Below, one piece after another: positions 29,040-38,633 of a DNA stretch of 40,815 nucleotides (its first letter is position 1; each line of letters begins with the position of its first letter). Where the stretch lies: positions 1 through 40,815 of the forward strand of contig JAAYNS010000100.1 in NCBI GenBank assembly GCA_012520755.1, in the 5' to 3' direction. Source of the stretch: Tissierellia bacterium (GTDB lineage: Bacteria; Bacillota; Clostridia; Tissierellales; Tissierellaceae). The position numbers were made by a program, and so were the translations under genes. The notes under the pieces are model-generated. The model made no database searches. It was not told the DNA's origin and saw only the letters and a program-made list of their open reading frames with translations.

Positions 29040-30956
29040 TTATCTTATAGTAATTTCTGTAACTATGAATTTATACCCATCATAGTAGCCAAATACTAAA
29101 ACCTCTTGATTTCTTGATAGGTCATCAAAATCCCCTTTAGATCCTCTGTAAGTAATTATAGTATCATCTTCATCAATTGATATAGTCAGTTCATCACCAT
29201 AAGCATATTGGCTAAGATCAGAGCTTACTATTTCTATATCAACTTCTTCTCTTCTTGAATTAACCCTTTTTATTGTTCCCCTAATCATTGACTCAGCACC
29301 ACGAGAATCTGCTTCTAGTTCAATAATCTCATTGCTTCCAATTACTGCCTCTACATAGTAGCCTACATTTAGACTAATAACACTAGCATCTTTATCATCA
29401 ACTTCAATTTCAGCATTTTGAGCTAATGCATATGTCTCTTCTTTATCAGTCTTAATATTTTTTATGGTAATCTCTGTACCACTGTTTAATCTTGTAGCTA
29501 TCCCAGTTATATAGCCTTCAATTTCAGCCTCTACTACATCTGCGTCAATATCTACCACAAGACCGTCTTCCATTTCTATAACCACTTCATCTCCTGGTCT
29601 TAAGTCTTTGAATTCGGCTCTCTTGCCGTTTCTATAGATATCTACATCTTCATCTAATTCATATTCTACCTTTACACCTTTTGATGCTTCAACAGTTATA
29701 TAGTATATAGTCTCTCTTGATTTCACATCGGAATCTAATTCTACTATTATACCTTTTATTTTTCCACTCATTTTTGTTGCATCAATTTCTACAACAGAAT
29801 TGTTTTCAATATATAGTATTGCCTTATCCCCTTGATTTAGATCCTTAAGGTTTGCATTTGTACCATCTAGTTTAATATCTGCATTGTTTATTACTATTAG
29901 TTCAGCACTTCTATTTGAATTGCCTTCCTTATACTCAATGGTTATTCTATTAGTAATAGGTGTTACGCTTTTTATTGTACCTTCAATTTTTGATTCAAGT
30001 GTTTCAACATCTACTCTTACAGCAGAATTACTACCATCCTTTACCGTAACTTCTACTGTTTGTCCCTCAAATAGACTAGCTACTGTTGTCAACTTCCCAT
30101 CTAATCTAATAGCAGTTGTAGTATCAACTAAATAAGTAGTTGATGACCCTGATTTTGCCTCTACAGTAATAAAGGTATTTGTTCCAACTTTAGATATTTT
30201 TGTTATTGTACCTACTATAAGGTTTGTACCTGTTTCTTTTGGTAGCTCTGGTGTTGTAGGAGTTTGTGGGTTTTTATTTAGATACTCATAAGCCACTGAC
30301 ATCATCTTTGCCATTTGCTCTCTTAAAAGTGGAGAGTTTGGTTCAAAATATCCGTTTCCTGTACCACTAGCACTTAATACTCCAGCCTCGATTAATACAT
30401 ATATTAATTTGTGATATGCAGAGTTAATATCTTTCAAATCTTTATAAGTCAATACAACAAATGGCTTGCTATTAGCTTCTTTTTCCAATCCCATTGCCTT
30501 AGCCATATAAATACTTACATCTAATCTACGAACTCTCATTTTTGTTCCGACTGTTATCATTCCCAAAGATGATGCTTGTCTTAACTCAGCTTCACTAATG
30601 ACACCTTCATATAAACATTTCATAACAGCTTCTTGCGCCCAAGTTGGCACACCTAAATCATTAACCAGTTTATTGTACTTAGTTTTGCTTTCATTTACCT
30701 CAGCCGTACTCATGTTCAACAGTTTAGATAATAGTTGCATAGTCTCTAAATATGTCAAGGTCTCTCTTGGTTTAAATGTTCCGTCAGGATAACCATTGAT
30801 GACTCCCTGTTTAGACATATCTTCAATATAGCTATAAGCCCAATGTGTGTCTGGAACATCCTTAAATGTTGCTGCAAAAGTAGGCATTGAAGGCATTATC
30901 ATAAAAACCGTTAGAACTAAGGCAACTGTCCTTAGAAATCTCCTTCTAAATTCCAT
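29040..30956 (-). CDS. Exported S-layer homology (SLH) domain protein with tandem beta-rich repeats
   Basis: Signal peptide; SLH motif FKDVPDTHWAYSYIEDMSKQGVINGYPDGTFKPRETLTYLE and two further SLH-like units; five repeats beginning GTITKI/GTIKSV/GIIVEL/GYITGI/GTIKRV. Confidence 0.88.
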   Translation of the reverse strand: MEFRRRFLRTVALVLTVFMIMPSMPTFAATFKDVPDTHWAYSYIEDMSKQGVINGYPDGTFKPRETLTYLETMQLLSKLLNMSTAEVNESKTKYNKLVNDLGVPTWAQEAVMKCLYEGVISEAELRQASSLGMITVGTKMRVRRLDVSIYMAKAMGLEKEANSKPFVVLTYKDLKDINSAYHKLIYVLIEAGVLSASGTGNGYFEPNSPLLREQMAKMMSVAYEYLNKNPQTPTTPELPKETGTNLIVGTITKISKVGTNTFITVEAKSGSSTTYLVDTTTAIRLDGKLTTVASLFEGQTVEVTVKDGSNSAVRVDVETLESKIEGTIKSVTPITNRITIEYKEGNSNRSAELIVINNADIKLDGTNANLKDLNQGDKAILYIENNSVVEIDATKMSGKIKGIIVELDSDVKSRETIYYITVEASKGVKVEYELDEDVDIYRNGKRAEFKDLRPGDEVVIEMEDGLVVDIDADVVEAEIEGYITGIATRLNSGTEITIKNIKTDKEETYALAQNAEIEVDDKDASVISLNVGYYVEAVIGSNEIIELEADSRGAESMIRGTIKRVNSRREEVDIEIVSSDLSQYAYGDELTISIDEDDTIITYRGSKGDFDDLSRNQEVLVFGYYDGYKFIVTEITIR

Positions 30957-31049
30957 GTCTAGTCCCCCTTTTGTTTTGTATTTATCTACCTATTTATATA
31001 ATATAACAAAAAAACCATATTTGTTGTTACATTTTGGTGACATTAAACA

Positions 31050-32654
31050 TTAATCTCTATTTTTTATACTTGCAGCTATGAAACCTTTAAACAATGGATG
31101 TGCTTTAGTTGGTCTTGATTTAAATTCCGGACGAAATTGTACACCTATAAACCAAGGATGATCTTTTAACTCTACCATTTCAACTAAAGAGTCATCAGGA
31201 GTCACTCCCGAAACAATCATACCATTTTGTTCCATTTTTTCTCTAAATTCGTTGTTGAACCCATATCTATGTCTATGTCTTTCATAAATGACTTGGTCAT
31301 TATAAAGCTCCATAGCCTTTGTAGCTTCTTTTAGCTTACAAGGATGGGCCCCTAGTCTTAGTGTGCCTCCAATATTTTGCACATCTGTTTGATCAGACAT
31401 TAGATCAATTATTGGATATGGTGTATTTTCATCAACTTCTGTAGTATGGGCATCTTTTAAGCCTAATACATTTCTAGCAAATTCTACAGCAGCTAATTGC
31501 ATACCAAGGGATATGCCTAAATATGGTATGTTATTTTCCCTTGCATATTGTATAGCACATATTTTGCCTTCTATCCCTCTACGACCAAATCCATCGGGAA
31601 CAATAATTCCGTCAACATCAGCAAGGGCATCATGACAAGTATCCAAATCTAAATCTTCTGAATGAACCCAGTCAATTTCAACTTCAACATTATTTGCAAT
31701 TCCTGCGTGACTCAAAGATTCAGCAACAGAAAGATAGGCATCTTTTAATTCAACATATTTTCCAACTAATGCTACTTTTACCTTGCCCATAGGGTTATTA
31801 ACCTTATCAACTATTGAATTCCACTCTCTTAAATCTAGGTCATTGCATTCCAAGTTTAAGTGTTCTATAACCTTCATAGATAAACCTTGTTCTTCTAGCA
31901 TTTGTGGTAATTCATAAATTGTTGATGCGTCAAGATTCTCTATTACTTCAGATGGTTCTAAATCACAAAACAATGCAATTTTCCTCTTTAATTCCTCTGC
32001 TAAATGTTTTTCTGCTCTGCATATCAATAAGTCTGGTTGAATCCCAAGACTTCTTAATTCTTTAACACTATGTTGGGTAGGTTTTGTTTTTAGCTCTCCT
32101 GCCTTTGATAGATAAGGAACTAATGTTACATGAATATACATTATATTTTCTCTACCCACATCGTACCTTAGCTGTCTAATAGCTTCTAAAAACGGTAAGG
32201 ATTCAATATCTCCAACAGTTCCACCTATTTCAGTTATCAGAACATCAAGTTCTCTTTCCTTTGCTGATTTCATGATTCTTTCTTTGATTTCATTAGTAAT
32301 ATGAGGTATTACTTGAACAGTCTTCCCATCATATTCCCCACTACGCTCCTTATTTAGAACCGACCAATACACCTTACCTGTTGTAATACTATTATTCTTA
32401 GTTAAATTAATATCTATAAAGCGTTCATAATGGCCTAAATCTAAATCTGTTTCTCCACCATCTTCCGTCACATAAACTTCTCCGTGTTGATAAGGGCTTA
32501 ATGAGCCAGGATCAACATTTATATATGGGTCGAATTTTTGAATAGTTACTTTTAAACCTCGACTTTTTAACAAACGACCTAAGCTAGCCGCAGTAATTCC
32601 CTTGCCTAAAGAAGAAACTACACCACCAGTTACAAAAATATATTTTGTTGCCAA
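31050..32654 (-). CDS. pyrG: CTP synthase with degenerate glutaminase active site
   Basis: [65 protein letters not shown]; GATase domain with [26 protein letters not shown]. Confidence 0.96.
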   Translation of the reverse strand: MATKYIFVTGGVVSSLGKGITAASLGRLLKSRGLKVTIQKFDPYINVDPGSLSPYQHGEVYVTEDGGETDLDLGHYERFIDINLTKNNSITTGKVYWSVLNKERSGEYDGKTVQVIPHITNEIKERIMKSAKERELDVLITEIGGTVGDIESLPFLEAIRQLRYDVGRENIMYIHVTLVPYLSKAGELKTKPTQHSVKELRSLGIQPDLLICRAEKHLAEELKRKIALFCDLEPSEVIENLDASTIYELPQMLEEQGLSMKVIEHLNLECNDLDLREWNSIVDKVNNPMGKVKVALVGKYVELKDAYLSVAESLSHAGIANNVEVEIDWVHSEDLDLDTCHDALADVDGIIVPDGFGRRGIEGKICAIQYARENNIPYLGISLGMQLAAVEFARNVLGLKDAHTTEVDENTPYPIIDLMSDQTDVQNIGGTLRLGAHPCKLKEATKAMELYNDQVIYERHRHRYGFNNEFREKMEQNGMIVSGVTPDDSLVEMVELKDHPWFIGVQFRPEFKSRPTKAHPLFKGFIAASIKNRD

Positions 32655-32831
32655 ATACTATCCCTCCTTATTCCTTCAATAAGTATTCTTAACTATAATA
32701 GTTTATCCTAATTGGATTCCTATGTCAAAATTAATTTGTAATCTTAATTTAATATTTATCGCCTATATTTCATAGTATAATTATAATGTAGTATATTCCA
32801 ATAATCAAAATTTAAAGGAAGGAGAGATAAC

Positions 32832-33431
32832 TTGAAAAAAATAATAATATTTTTAGTGCTCTTATCGATGTTACTATCTGCATTAGTTCCAATCATAGCA
32901 AACGCTCAACCAGATGATTTGTTTCTCTCCTCTGGAGAGATTCTCAGATCTTTAAATGTATTACAAGGAAATAAAGATAAGAACTTAATGCTTGACAATA
33001 AACTGAAAAGACAAGATATGATTGTGCTCATGAGTAGATTGTATAAAGAGGAAAACTCCCTAAAAAATAATTTAATAAAGGCTAATTTTACTGATATTGA
33101 AGATAGTTTTTATGAAACTTATATTAATTGGGCTGTTGCCAAAGGTTTAATAATTGGTATGGACAAGGATACTTTTGGCTTTAATGAACATGTTACAGTC
33201 CAACAATTTATGACTGTATTGCTAAGAGTCTTAGGATATGATGAAGAATCAAAACTTTGGGATACAGTACCTGATATAGCAAGTAACCTAGGAATTATGA
33301 AGGACTTAAATCTAAATCCAAATTCCCACTTAACTCGTGGTCAAATGGCTGTCATGACTTTAAACACCTTAAATCTTACAATAAAAGGCAGCACCCTACC
33401 TTTAGCTGAGGCTTTGAATTTGAAAATGTAG
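32832..33431 (+). CDS. Small exported SLH-domain protein
   Basis: Signal peptide MKKIIIFLVLLSMLLSALVPIIANA; FTDIEDSFYETYINWAVAKGLIIGMDKDTFGFNEHVTVQQFMTVLLRVLGY. Confidence 0.8.
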   Translation: MKKIIIFLVLLSMLLSALVPIIANAQPDDLFLSSGEILRSLNVLQGNKDKNLMLDNKLKRQDMIVLMSRLYKEENSLKNNLIKANFTDIEDSFYETYINWAVAKGLIIGMDKDTFGFNEHVTVQQFMTVLLRVLGYDEESKLWDTVPDIASNLGIMKDLNLNPNSHLTRGQMAVMTLNTLNLTIKGSTLPLAEALNLKM

Positions 33432-33503
33432 ACCACCAATGTTAACTATAAGCTTTATATTGGGTATACTCTAATTAGAAGAAATAACGAAAGGAGACTT
33501 GAT

Positions 33504-34181
33504 ATGAAGATAACTTATCTTGGGCATTCTGCTTTTATAATAGAAGAAGGTGATTTTAAAGGAATCATAGATCCCTTTATCACAGGTAATTCCCTTTCTA
33601 ATATAAATGTAGATGAAATAACCGGTCTAAGCCATATATTTGTAACCCATGGTCACGGTGACCACCTTGGCGATACGATAAAACTAGCAGCAAATAATGA
33701 TGTGCTTGTAATATCAAATGCAGAAATCTCTAACTATCTCAAGGAACAAGGCCTTAATACCCACTCAATGCATATCGGTGGAAGGCATAGCTTTGATTTT
33801 GGTGTAGTAAAATTGACACCTGCCCTTCATGGTTCAGCTATATCAACTGAGAGTGGCCCTGTGGACGGTGGAAATCCTTGTGGATTCGTAATTGAGATAA
33901 ATGGCAAGAAAATATACCATGCTGGAGACACAGGACTTACAATGGATATGAAATTACTAGAAATTGAAAATATCGATGTGGGTCTCTTCCCAATCGGAGG
34001 AAATTTCACAATGGACATAGAAGATGCTATTAGGGCTGTAGACTTTGTAAAACCAAAGCTTGCCATCCCAATGCACTATGACACCTTCCCAGTAATAAAA
34101 GCTGACCCAAGGGAATTCGCTGAGAAGAATAAAACATGCAATACTAAGATAATGAGTATAGGAGAATCATACGAGTTTTAA
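33504..34181 (+). CDS. UPF0173 metallo-beta-lactamase-fold hydrolase
   Basis: MKITYLGHSAFIIE; THGHGDHLGDTI; YHAGDTGL; PMHYDTFP. Confidence 0.93.
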   Translation: MKITYLGHSAFIIEEGDFKGIIDPFITGNSLSNINVDEITGLSHIFVTHGHGDHLGDTIKLAANNDVLVISNAEISNYLKEQGLNTHSMHIGGRHSFDFGVVKLTPALHGSAISTESGPVDGGNPCGFVIEINGKKIYHAGDTGLTMDMKLLEIENIDVGLFPIGGNFTMDIEDAIRAVDFVKPKLAIPMHYDTFPVIKADPREFAEKNKTCNTKIMSIGESYEF

Positions 34182-34189
34182 CGAAAAGT

Positions 34190-34228
34190 CAAAAAGCCAA
34201 AAGGAATTGTTCCTTTTGGCTTTTTTAA
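34190..34228. terminator. Rho-independent terminator
   Basis: aaaaagccaaaaggaa-ttg-ttccttttggctttttt. Confidence 0.85.
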
Positions 34229-34295
34229 AATCCGTGATTCCTTGACGACCTCACCCTAAACAGAATTATTATCATAAGACGGTGCATATTAGCTC

Positions 34296-35213
34296 TTAAT
34301 AAACAGGCGTGCAATAATGAGCATATTTTGGATTTCTTCCTTTTGTTATATCAAAGAAAAGTTCCCTAAGTTTCTTACAGACTTGACCTTCTTCTCCTGT
34401 CCCAACTATTCTTCTATCTACTTCTATTACAGGAGTTACTTCCATTGCAGTCCCACTAAAGAAAACCTCATCAGAATTATAAAGCTCTGTTCTAGCTACA
34501 CTTCTTTCTACAACCTCTATATTAAGTTCATTTTTTGCTAATTCCATTACCACATCCCTAGTAATCCCTTCAAGTATATGATCTGATACTGGAGGGGTGA
34601 TAAGTTTGCCCTTTTTCACTAAAAATATATTTTCCCCCGGTCCTTCACATACATTACCTTGTTCTGTTAAAAATATGGCTTCATCAAATCCGTTTTGAAG
34701 AACTTCTAGAGATGCCAAAGCTGAATTCAGATATGCTGCTGTAGCTTTTGTTCTAGGTGGAAGCATAGTATCTGATATTCTTCTCCAACTTGAAACTGCT
34801 GTACGCAAACCTTTTGTTTCTATATACTTATCAAGAGGATGACAATATATCAAAACCCTATTATCATCGTCTCCATATAAGCTAGGAGGTAAGTCTGTAG
34901 ACCCCTTATACACAACTGGTCTTATATATGTTGTAGTTTTAAAATTATTCTTCTTTAATAAGTCTACAGTCCAATCACACAATTCTTGTGCTGTATAAGG
35001 TATATCCATATATAATGCTTTACAGGATTGTAAAAGCCTCTCATAATGTTCCTTTAATTTAAAGCCATATAATTGCTGTTCTTCATCGTCCCAATATGCT
35101 CTTATTCCTTCAAAACATCCAAGACCATAATTAAAAGCTTTTGATCTTATATCTATACTAACTTCATTTTCATTAACAATTTCACCTTGATAAAATACAT
35201 ATGATTCACTCAT
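34296..35213 (-). CDS. ilvE: Branched-chain amino acid aminotransferase
   Basis: FNYGLGCFEGIRAYW; EAIFLTEQGNVCEGPGENIFLVK; location in ilv operon. Confidence 0.93.
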   Translation of the reverse strand: MSESYVFYQGEIVNENEVSIDIRSKAFNYGLGCFEGIRAYWDDEEQQLYGFKLKEHYERLLQSCKALYMDIPYTAQELCDWTVDLLKKNNFKTTTYIRPVVYKGSTDLPPSLYGDDDNRVLIYCHPLDKYIETKGLRTAVSSWRRISDTMLPPRTKATAAYLNSALASLEVLQNGFDEAIFLTEQGNVCEGPGENIFLVKKGKLITPPVSDHILEGITRDVVMELAKNELNIEVVERSVARTELYNSDEVFFSGTAMEVTPVIEVDRRIVGTGEEGQVCKKLRELFFDITKGRNPKYAHYCTPVY

Positions 35214-35272
35214 TTCTTCCTCCTTGTGATAATAGGAACAATAATCTCTGTCCTCGTTATTTTCCCCTATAT

Positions 35273-36931
35273 CTATGGGATTAAAATAGCTCCAGTTGAA
35301 GCAGATGTTACCATCTTTTCATATTTAGCTAAATAACCCTTTAATTCTAATTTTCTTGGTTCCCAATCTTTCTTCCTATCATTAAGGACTTCTTCATCTA
35401 TTAAAACATTTAATTTGCCATCAATCATATCTATTTCTATTGTATCTCCATCCTTAATAAAAGCTATAGGTCCACCTAGTGCAGCCTCAGGGGATACATG
35501 GCCTATAGATGCTCCCTTGGTAGCTCCAGAAAATCTTCCATCTGTTATAAGAGCAACATCCTTATCAAGGCCCATACCAGCCAATGCAGAAGTTGGAGTA
35601 AGCATCTCTCTCATTCCAGGTCCACCCTTTGGTCCTTCATATCTTATTACAAGAACTTCTCCCTTATTTATACTACCATTCATAATGGCTTCCACAGCTG
35701 CATCTTCTCCGTCAAAGACCCTTGCAGCTCCTCTATGCTTTAGCATTTCCTCTGCTACAGCTGATCTTTTTACTACCGCCCCATCTGGAGCAAGGTTGCC
35801 TATTAATATAGCTATCCCACCCGTTTGGCTATATGGTTTATCTATTGGTGCAATAATATCATTATCTAATACCACATGACCTTTTATTACTTCAGCTAAT
35901 GGTTTGTTAGATACACTTTGAGTATCTAAGTGCAATAACCCTTTCTTAGCAAGCTCATTCATAACAGCAGCAATTCCTCCAGCTGCATTAAGGTCTTCAA
36001 TATGATTTGGACCTGCTGGCCTTAATCTGCAAAGATTTGGAACTTTTTTACTCATATCATTTATTTTTCCCAAGTCCATTTCCACATTAGCCTCATGTGC
36101 TATTGCAAGGAGATGTAAGACTGTATTTGTTGAACAACCTAAGGCCATATCTACAGCTAAAGCATTTTCAAAAGCTTTATCAGTTAGTATTTGGCTAGGA
36201 GTGATATTCTCTTTTACTAGTTCCATTATCTTCATTCCAGAAAGCTTTGCAAGTCTAATCCTCTCACTATATACGGCAGGTATAGTTCCATTGCCTGGTA
36301 AAGCAAGGCCTAAAGCCTCAGTCATACAATTCATAGAGTTGGCTGTAAACATTCCAGAACAAGAACCACAGCTTGGGCAGGCACTATTCTCATATAAATC
36401 CAACTCTTCATTTGTCATCTTTCCAGCTTGAACTGCTCCCACAGCCTCAAACATTGTACTTAAATCTATTTTTTGCCCATTTACTTTGCCAGCTAGCATT
36501 GGTCCACCGCTTATAACAATTGTAGGTATATCAAGCCTTGCCGCTGCCATCATCATGCCTGGAACTACCTTATCACAATTAGGCACCATTACCAAACCAT
36601 CTAAGCCATGAGCCCTAGTTACTATTTCTATACTGTCAGCAATAATCTCTCTGCTTACTAGGGAGTATTTCATGCCTTCATGATTCATAGCTATACCATC
36701 ACATACAGCTATGGCTGGGAACTCCAATGGAGTTCCCCCTGCCATTATTACACCTTTTTTAGCAGCTTCTACAATACTATTAAGATGTGTGTGTCCAGGT
36801 ACTATTTCATTAAAGGAGTTTACTATCCCTATTAAAGGTCTATCCATCTCTTCATTTGTTAATCCTAATGCCTTCATTAGGGATCTATGAGGGGCCTTAG
36901 CTAATCCCTTCTTAACACTATCACTTCTCAT
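35273..36931 (-). CDS. ilvD: Dihydroxy-acid dehydratase
   Basis: [62 protein letters not shown]. Confidence 0.97.
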   Translation of the reverse strand: MRSDSVKKGLAKAPHRSLMKALGLTNEEMDRPLIGIVNSFNEIVPGHTHLNSIVEAAKKGVIMAGGTPLEFPAIAVCDGIAMNHEGMKYSLVSREIIADSIEIVTRAHGLDGLVMVPNCDKVVPGMMMAAARLDIPTIVISGGPMLAGKVNGQKIDLSTMFEAVGAVQAGKMTNEELDLYENSACPSCGSCSGMFTANSMNCMTEALGLALPGNGTIPAVYSERIRLAKLSGMKIMELVKENITPSQILTDKAFENALAVDMALGCSTNTVLHLLAIAHEANVEMDLGKINDMSKKVPNLCRLRPAGPNHIEDLNAAGGIAAVMNELAKKGLLHLDTQSVSNKPLAEVIKGHVVLDNDIIAPIDKPYSQTGGIAILIGNLAPDGAVVKRSAVAEEMLKHRGAARVFDGEDAAVEAIMNGSINKGEVLVIRYEGPKGGPGMREMLTPTSALAGMGLDKDVALITDGRFSGATKGASIGHVSPEAALGGPIAFIKDGDTIEIDMIDGKLNVLIDEEVLNDRKKDWEPRKLELKGYLAKYEKMVTSASTGAILIP

Positions 36932-36977
36932 TTTATCCTACCTTTCTATTCAAGGATTATAACAAGATTTCAATGAC

Positions 36978-37095
36978 GGTTTTGCACACTTGCAAAACCT
37001 ACCCGAGCGTTTCAACGAGGCAGGAGATATGCTCATCGCCTGTTTTACAATAAACCGGGTACCCTCTATTTGTAGAAATAGAGAGATTTTTAGCC
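36978..37095. repeat. Structured, comparatively GC-rich intergenic element between ilvC and ilvD
   Basis: ggttttgca-cact-tgcaaaacc; caggagat-atgctc-atcgcctg; ctctattt-gtag-aaatagag; three hairpins in tandem. Confidence 0.6.
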
Positions 37096-37098
37096 TCG

Positions 37099-38091
37099 TT
37101 ATTTCTTTAACCAGCTCATCATAGCTCTAAGCTTTCTTCCTACAACTTCTACTGGATGTTCAGCTTCCATTCTCTTTTTAGCATTATAAAATGGTCTACC
37201 AACTTGGTTTTCTACTAACCAACTCTTAGCAAAGCTACCATCTTGAACTTCAGCTAGTACTTTTCTCATTTCATTTCTTGTATCTTCAGTAATTATTCTC
37301 TTACCAACTGAATAATCTCCATACTCTGCAGTATCTGAAATTGAATATCTCATGTATTCAAACCCACCTTGATTTATCATGTCAACTATTAATTTCATTT
37401 CATGTACACATTCAAAATATGCACTTTCAGGTTGATAGCCAGCTTCAACTAGTACCTCGAAGCCCACCTTCATAAGCTCTGTAACTCCACCACAAAGAAC
37501 TGCTTGTTCTCCGAAAAGATCTGTTTCTGTTTCTTCTTTGAAAGTAGTATCTAATACTCCAGCCCTTGAACCACCAATTCCAGCTGCATAGGCAAGTCCT
37601 ATATCATGTGTATCACCAGTTACATCTTGGTATACCGCTATTAAACAAGGTACTCCTCTTCCATCTTGATACTGACTTCTAACTGTATGTCCTGGTCCCT
37701 TTGGAGCTATCATAAATACATTCACATCAGCTGGTGGCTTTATTTGACCATAGTGGATATTAAATCCATGAGCAAATGCTAAGTATTTACCTGGAGTTAG
37801 ATTAGGTTTTATATGGTTTTCATATAATTCAACTTGTTTTTCATCATTTATAAGTATCATAATAATATCTGCCCATGCTGCTGCATCACTTGAAGTAGCT
37901 ACCTTTAGCCCAAGTTCTTCAGCCTTTGCCCAAGATTTACTTCCTTCATATAAGCCTACTGTTACATCAACCCCTGACTCATGAAGATTTAAAGAGTGGG
38001 CATGCCCTTGACTACCAAAACCTATAACTGCTACCTTCTTACCACTTAATAAATCTAAATTACAATCTTCTTCATAATACATCTTTGCCAT
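37099..38091 (-). CDS. ilvC: Ketol-acid reductoisomerase
   Basis: [34 protein letters not shown]; class I length. Confidence 0.97.
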   Translation of the reverse strand: MAKMYYEEDCNLDLLSGKKVAVIGFGSQGHAHSLNLHESGVDVTVGLYEGSKSWAKAEELGLKVATSSDAAAWADIIMILINDEKQVELYENHIKPNLTPGKYLAFAHGFNIHYGQIKPPADVNVFMIAPKGPGHTVRSQYQDGRGVPCLIAVYQDVTGDTHDIGLAYAAGIGGSRAGVLDTTFKEETETDLFGEQAVLCGGVTELMKVGFEVLVEAGYQPESAYFECVHEMKLIVDMINQGGFEYMRYSISDTAEYGDYSVGKRIITEDTRNEMRKVLAEVQDGSFAKSWLVENQVGRPFYNAKKRMEAEHPVEVVGRKLRAMMSWLKK

Positions 38092-38143
38092 TTATATCTC
38101 TCCTTTTATTAGTTTAATTTTTTCTTTATTACATTTTTCTTTA

Positions 38144-38632
38144 TTACATTTTTTCTCCTCTACTCATTGCAAGAACACCTGTCTTTGCAATTTCAAGGAT
38201 TTCAAAATTATCCATCATAAGGATAAATCCTTTTAGCTTTTCCTCATTACCTGTAATTGAAATTACAAGGGAGTCAGGACCTATATCCAATACATTTCCT
38301 CTATAAATATCTGCTATTTGAATTATTTGAGATCTAGTTTCGCTATTAGCCCTTACTTTAATTAGCATTAGCTCTCTCCTTATAACTCCTTCTGCAGGAA
38401 AAACTTTTACTTTAACTACATCAATTATCTTGTATACTTGTTTTTGTATTTGATCTAATGATACTTCGTCCCCTTCAACTGTCAATGTAAGCCTTGCATG
38501 ATCAGGTATATTGGTCATTCCTGCTGTCATTTTTTTTACAAAGTAACCCCTTCTATTAAATAGAGACATAATTCGGGCAACAATTCCATTTGTATTCTTT
38601 GTAATTATTAATATTTCATATGTCTTATTCAT
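38144..38632 (-). CDS. ilvH: Acetolactate synthase small (regulatory) subunit
   Basis: ACT domain; NTNGIVARIMSLFNRRGYFVKKMTAG; REL(M)LIKV. Confidence 0.94.
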   Translation of the reverse strand: MNKTYEILIITKNTNGIVARIMSLFNRRGYFVKKMTAGMTNIPDHARLTLTVEGDEVSLDQIQKQVYKIIDVVKVKVFPAEGVIRRELMLIKVRANSETRSQIIQIADIYRGNVLDIGPDSLVISITGNEEKLKGFILMMDNFEILEIAKTGVLAMSRGEKM

Positions 38633-38633
38633 C

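Noticed and set aside
35415-35879. Plus-strand ORF opposite ilvD (154 aa), also 35498..35743
   Set aside because: Antisense to a strongly supported ilvD; no recognisable motif; low-complexity Ser/Ile composition typical of antisense frames.
36978-37095. T-box riboswitch in the ilv operon
   Set aside because: The agagggtacccgg segment superficially recalls a T-box, but the AGGGTGGNACCGCG consensus and terminator/antiterminator pair are missing; any leader would lie upstream of ilvA, outside the window.
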